Below the pieces are notes generated by a model, which saw only the letters and a list, made by a program, of their open reading frames with translations, ran no database searches and was not told the origin of the DNA. Of a stretch of 64,000 nucleotides of DNA, positions 61,352 to 64,000 are shown one piece after another. Made by a program: the position numbers and the translations under genes. Source of the DNA: Callorhinus ursinus (lineage: Eukaryota > Chordata > Mammalia > Carnivora > Otariidae); contig NW_020312827.1 of the NCBI RefSeq assembly GCF_003265705.1, positions 16,368,182 through 16,432,181 on the forward strand, read 5' to 3'. The stretch's first letter is position 1; each line of letters starts with the position of its first letter.

Positions 61352-61545
61352 TTTTTTTTTTTAGATTTTATTTATTTATTTGAGAGAGAGAGAAAGTGAG
61401 AGAGAGCATGAGAGGGGAGAGGGTCAGAGGGAGAAGCAGCCTCCCCACTGAGCAGGAAGCCCGATGTGGGACTCGATCCCAGGACTCCAGGATCATGACC
61501 TGAGCCGAAGGCAGTCGCTTAACCAACTGAGCCCCCCAGGCGCCC
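61352..61545 (-). mobile_element. SINEC, antisense, with perfect 18-bp TSD
   Basis: Tail, gagagagagaaagtgagaga, body with gagggtcagaggg, head gagccccccaggcgccc. TSD agattgttagtaatttct is identical at 61334-61351 and 61546-61563. Confidence 0.97.
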
Positions 61546-62091
61546 AGATTGTTAGTAATTTCTGAAGGAGTTAGTGGCTAAGAAAGCAAGTTATTTTTTT
61601 TTCAAACAGCAAGAAACTCGTTTGTGACCTTTTTCTGTGTCTCCCAAACCATGTTGGGCATATGGCAGGTGCTTAATATTTGAAAGAGAATACTCAAGGC
61701 ATGAGTAACTGTCAATTTTATATTTATATACAATAAATTTACATATCTTAATTATATGCTTACATTAGCTTACTAGTTTTATTCTCAATTTTTGAAAAAA
61801 ATGTTTTATAAAGAGAAGTTAAGAGGTAGCTCTTGTCCTTTTACAAGTGGAAACTAACAATTTGTGTCATTTCTCCACAAGGCAAGACACTAAGGGGCAG
61901 AGTTTAAAATCACTGTTACCACTTTGGGGTTATTTCATCTACATATATGGCTAAGGAAAATGGAAGTAGTTAATTAGGGAATGCAAAATCGATAATTCTG
62001 TACATGCTGACCAAAAAGAACATCGTTTGATTCCAAAGGGGCCACAGTTAAGGAAATGAGGGGAACCTGATTGCTTTGAAGTTTGTTCAGA

Positions 62092-62288
62092 TTGGGGTTC
62101 CTGGGTGGCTCAGTCGGTTAAGTGACTGCCTTCGGCTCAGGTCATGATCCCAGGGTCCTGGGATCAAGTCCCGCATCAGGCTACCTGCTCAGCGGGAAGC
62201 CTGCTTCTCCCTCTCCCTCTGCCTGCCGCTCCCCGTGCTTGTGCTCTCTATCTCTGACAAATACATAAATAAAATCTTAAAAAAAAAA
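62092..62288 (+). mobile_element. SINEC, sense
   Basis: Head ggggttcctgggtggctcag at 62094, cggctcaggtcatgatccc, body, tail aaataaaatctt and A10. TSD gaagtttgttcag (62078-62090) and gaagtttgtttag (62289-62301). Confidence 0.96.
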
Positions 62289-62301
62289 GAAGTTTGTTTA
62301 G

Positions 62302-63515
62302 TTTACTTGGTTTTGGAGGAAAAGAGATTGACTTTAGTTATATATTGTTCAAGAAAATTATTAAGTATTTTATAAAAAGTGTAGGTGAGTGAATTTCTGT
62401 GGGATATCTGATTATTCTATTATCTAAATCTGACCTGAAAACTCTGGACTGCAGTGACCCACCTGCCAGGGTATTCTTCCTTATTCCCCTACCCTAATAT
62501 AGACATAGATGCTGAAATCTATATACATGTGTATTCCAAAGAAAATAGAAAATCCATTTTCCAAAGCAAATGGAGTTATGATCAGTATTTTTAAGCAAGG
62601 AGAGAAAAATCATTCATAAAAATTAGTCAATTCAGTTTCATGGCTTATAGTCATCAAAATACAGCTGCTTGACCAGATGTTTTACTTATTTTGCTGGCTA
62701 TATTATTGCACTGTGATTAAGTCTTTTTTCTCCAAAGCTAATATAGTTACTCTTTATAAAAATAAGCTCATCTGATGGCAACTATAAATGCATATGTTAG
62801 TTTTTAGTAGTGGTAATAATTTAAGATTTACTATGAATTAATTTTTCGAGAAAAAATATGAAAATTACTGACAGTTTTCTAAAAATACCATCAGAAAGAC
62901 TGCAATATGAATTGTTTATTTACTGAAATATTTGACAATTACACAGTTCTGAATCTCAAGGAGCTCAGTAATAAATATAAACAGTCATCTCACAAATGTT
63001 AAAGGGCATGGAGGCTAGACACCTGAAATCTTTATGCCTTTGCCTTTATGCTTCTTAAGCCCAGGACCCTTCCCTATGTCTTATCACTTCCCTTTTCTCC
63101 TTTTAGCCAAAAAGAAGGGGCCTCCCAGGCCTTAAACCTACCTCAGATTTGGCCCTGAACAATGCCTTTGAAGGCTAAAGGAGGTCCAGATGAAAGAGGG
63201 GCTGTCTGGAAAAGTCCCCAGAGAAATACATTACGGAGATTAACATGCCACAACCTCTTAATCAAAAATCCCGAACAAAAATCAACGGGCAACAGAGGCT
63301 GCTTCCGGAAGTTCTTGAAGTAAAACTGTGAAAAGAAAGGACATCTAGACAGGAAAGAGAGGTTGAAATAATCTCTATAGCTCTGTGCTGACCAAAGAAA
63401 AATTAGAAAATGTAAAATCCTGGGAATGGTAAAAGGAATATTAAGCAGTGTCTTAAATTAATGTGGGAATTAGTTTTTTCATGGATATAACATTGTGCTG
63501 CATTTTGACAGGGAA
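62302..63515. other. Unassigned sequence
   Basis: 63050-63310 is less AT-rich and pyrimidine/purine mixed. No gene or repeat recognised. Confidence 0.4.
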
Positions 63516-63519
63516 ACTT

Positions 63520-63785
63520 TTTTTTTGTACACCTACCATGCTCTAAGCACAATTACTTGCTAGAGAAGTATCTTATTCCACCTTTATATTAGTCTATTGG
63601 GATCAATGATACCGAGCTATATGTGGATGAGAAAATTATTGTTAGATGGAACAGGATTTGGTCAATCTTGAGTGTGAACGGGTAGAGCTCCAAAGAGTTA
63701 TGGCTGAAAAGTATGAGACCCAAAAATCAAACTGAAGTCTGGTTCCAAAGCCCAGGCTTTTTTCATTAAGCCACACTGCTTCCTA
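63520..63785 (-). mobile_element. MIR SINE, antisense
   Basis: acacctaccatgctctaagc, gatgagaaaattattgttag and aaagcccaggcttttttcatt then aagccacactgcttcc are in MIR order. Confidence 0.5.
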
Positions 63786-63884
63786 AACCTTTTTACTTTA
63801 AACTGGGAATACAAATCATGGAACGTTCTTGAAAGAGAAGAGTGCTTAAAATTTATTCTTATGTAAGTGCAACATTAAAATCAT

Positions 63885-64000
63885 GGACTCAGATATTTAC
63901 TGTGCATCTGAATTACCTGGCAAAAAATCCAGATTCATTGATTCACTTTCAAACAATCCTATTCGGTTGATTTGAGGCAGTCTTTTAGAAACACTGGTGT
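63885..64000 (+). mobile_element. Possible MER20-like fragment, cut by window end
   Basis: gtgcatctgaattacctggc followed by a degenerate gattcattgattc and ggttgatttgaggc resembles the MER20 (hAT) body. Truncated by the end of the window. Tentative. Confidence 0.35.

Overview
This window looks like nuclear DNA of a carnivoran mammal. The main evidence is at least seventeen copies of the tRNA-derived carnivore SINE (SINEC). Each copy has the tRNA-like head, a CT-rich body, an AATAAA-type tail and A-rich end, and most are flanked by target-site duplications (TSDs). The head form (read on the sense strand as gcctgggtggctcag, followed by a long cggctcaggtcatgatc block) fits the caniform SINEs of bears, seals and mustelids better than the dog subfamily. 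Assignment below Caniformia is inference. The DNA is AT-rich and CpG-poor, and I found no intact host protein-coding gene and no convincing exon. It reads as intergenic or deep-intronic sequence. Almost all short open frames lie inside repeats or are chance frames.

Layout. 0-7 kb: one SINEC, a MIR, then a long stretch with no recognised repeat. 7-13 kb: L2 and MIR relics, three poly(A)-type insertions (two SINECs and one bare poly(A) stub), a 156-bp direct duplication, and an antisense ERVL-type LTR. 14-16.3 kb: a tiny L1 3' end, a 59-bp tandem duplication, a MaLR-like LTR and a SINEC. 17.7-18.37 kb: a processed RPL12 pseudogene, the only recognisable gene-derived sequence. 19.8-21.5 kb: L2 pieces interrupted by microsatellite and a cluster of small duplications and hairpins. 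22.1-25.8 kb: MIR, a nearly complete TA-flanked DNA transposon split by a SINEC, a second bare poly(A) stub, and another SINEC.

26-37.5 kb is a layered nest. An old antisense L1 was interrupted first by a MaLR-like LTR and later by a full-length sense-strand carnivore L1 (about 7 kb, TSD visible). That L1 was itself interrupted by a SINEC. Its ORF1 and ORF2 are broken by many stops and shifts.

38-45 kb: MIR and ancient L1 relics, an L2, and five SINECs including a same-strand pair. 45.8-47.5 kb: a second carnivore L1 with the 5' inversion expected from twin priming. 49-50 kb: old L1 with two antisense SINECs 200 bp apart. 52.8-56 kb: an antisense MaLR-like LTR and a small palindromic MITE-like element. 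57.5-64 kb: three SINECs in mostly unassigned sequence, a MIR, and a possible MER20-like fragment cut by the window end.

I found no CRISPR array, operon, rRNA, functional tRNA or other new enzymatic system. The most informative observations concern retrotransposition: two poly(A)-only insertions with TSDs, the twin-primed L1, the four-layer nest, and independent microsatellite growth at the same site in two L1 copies.
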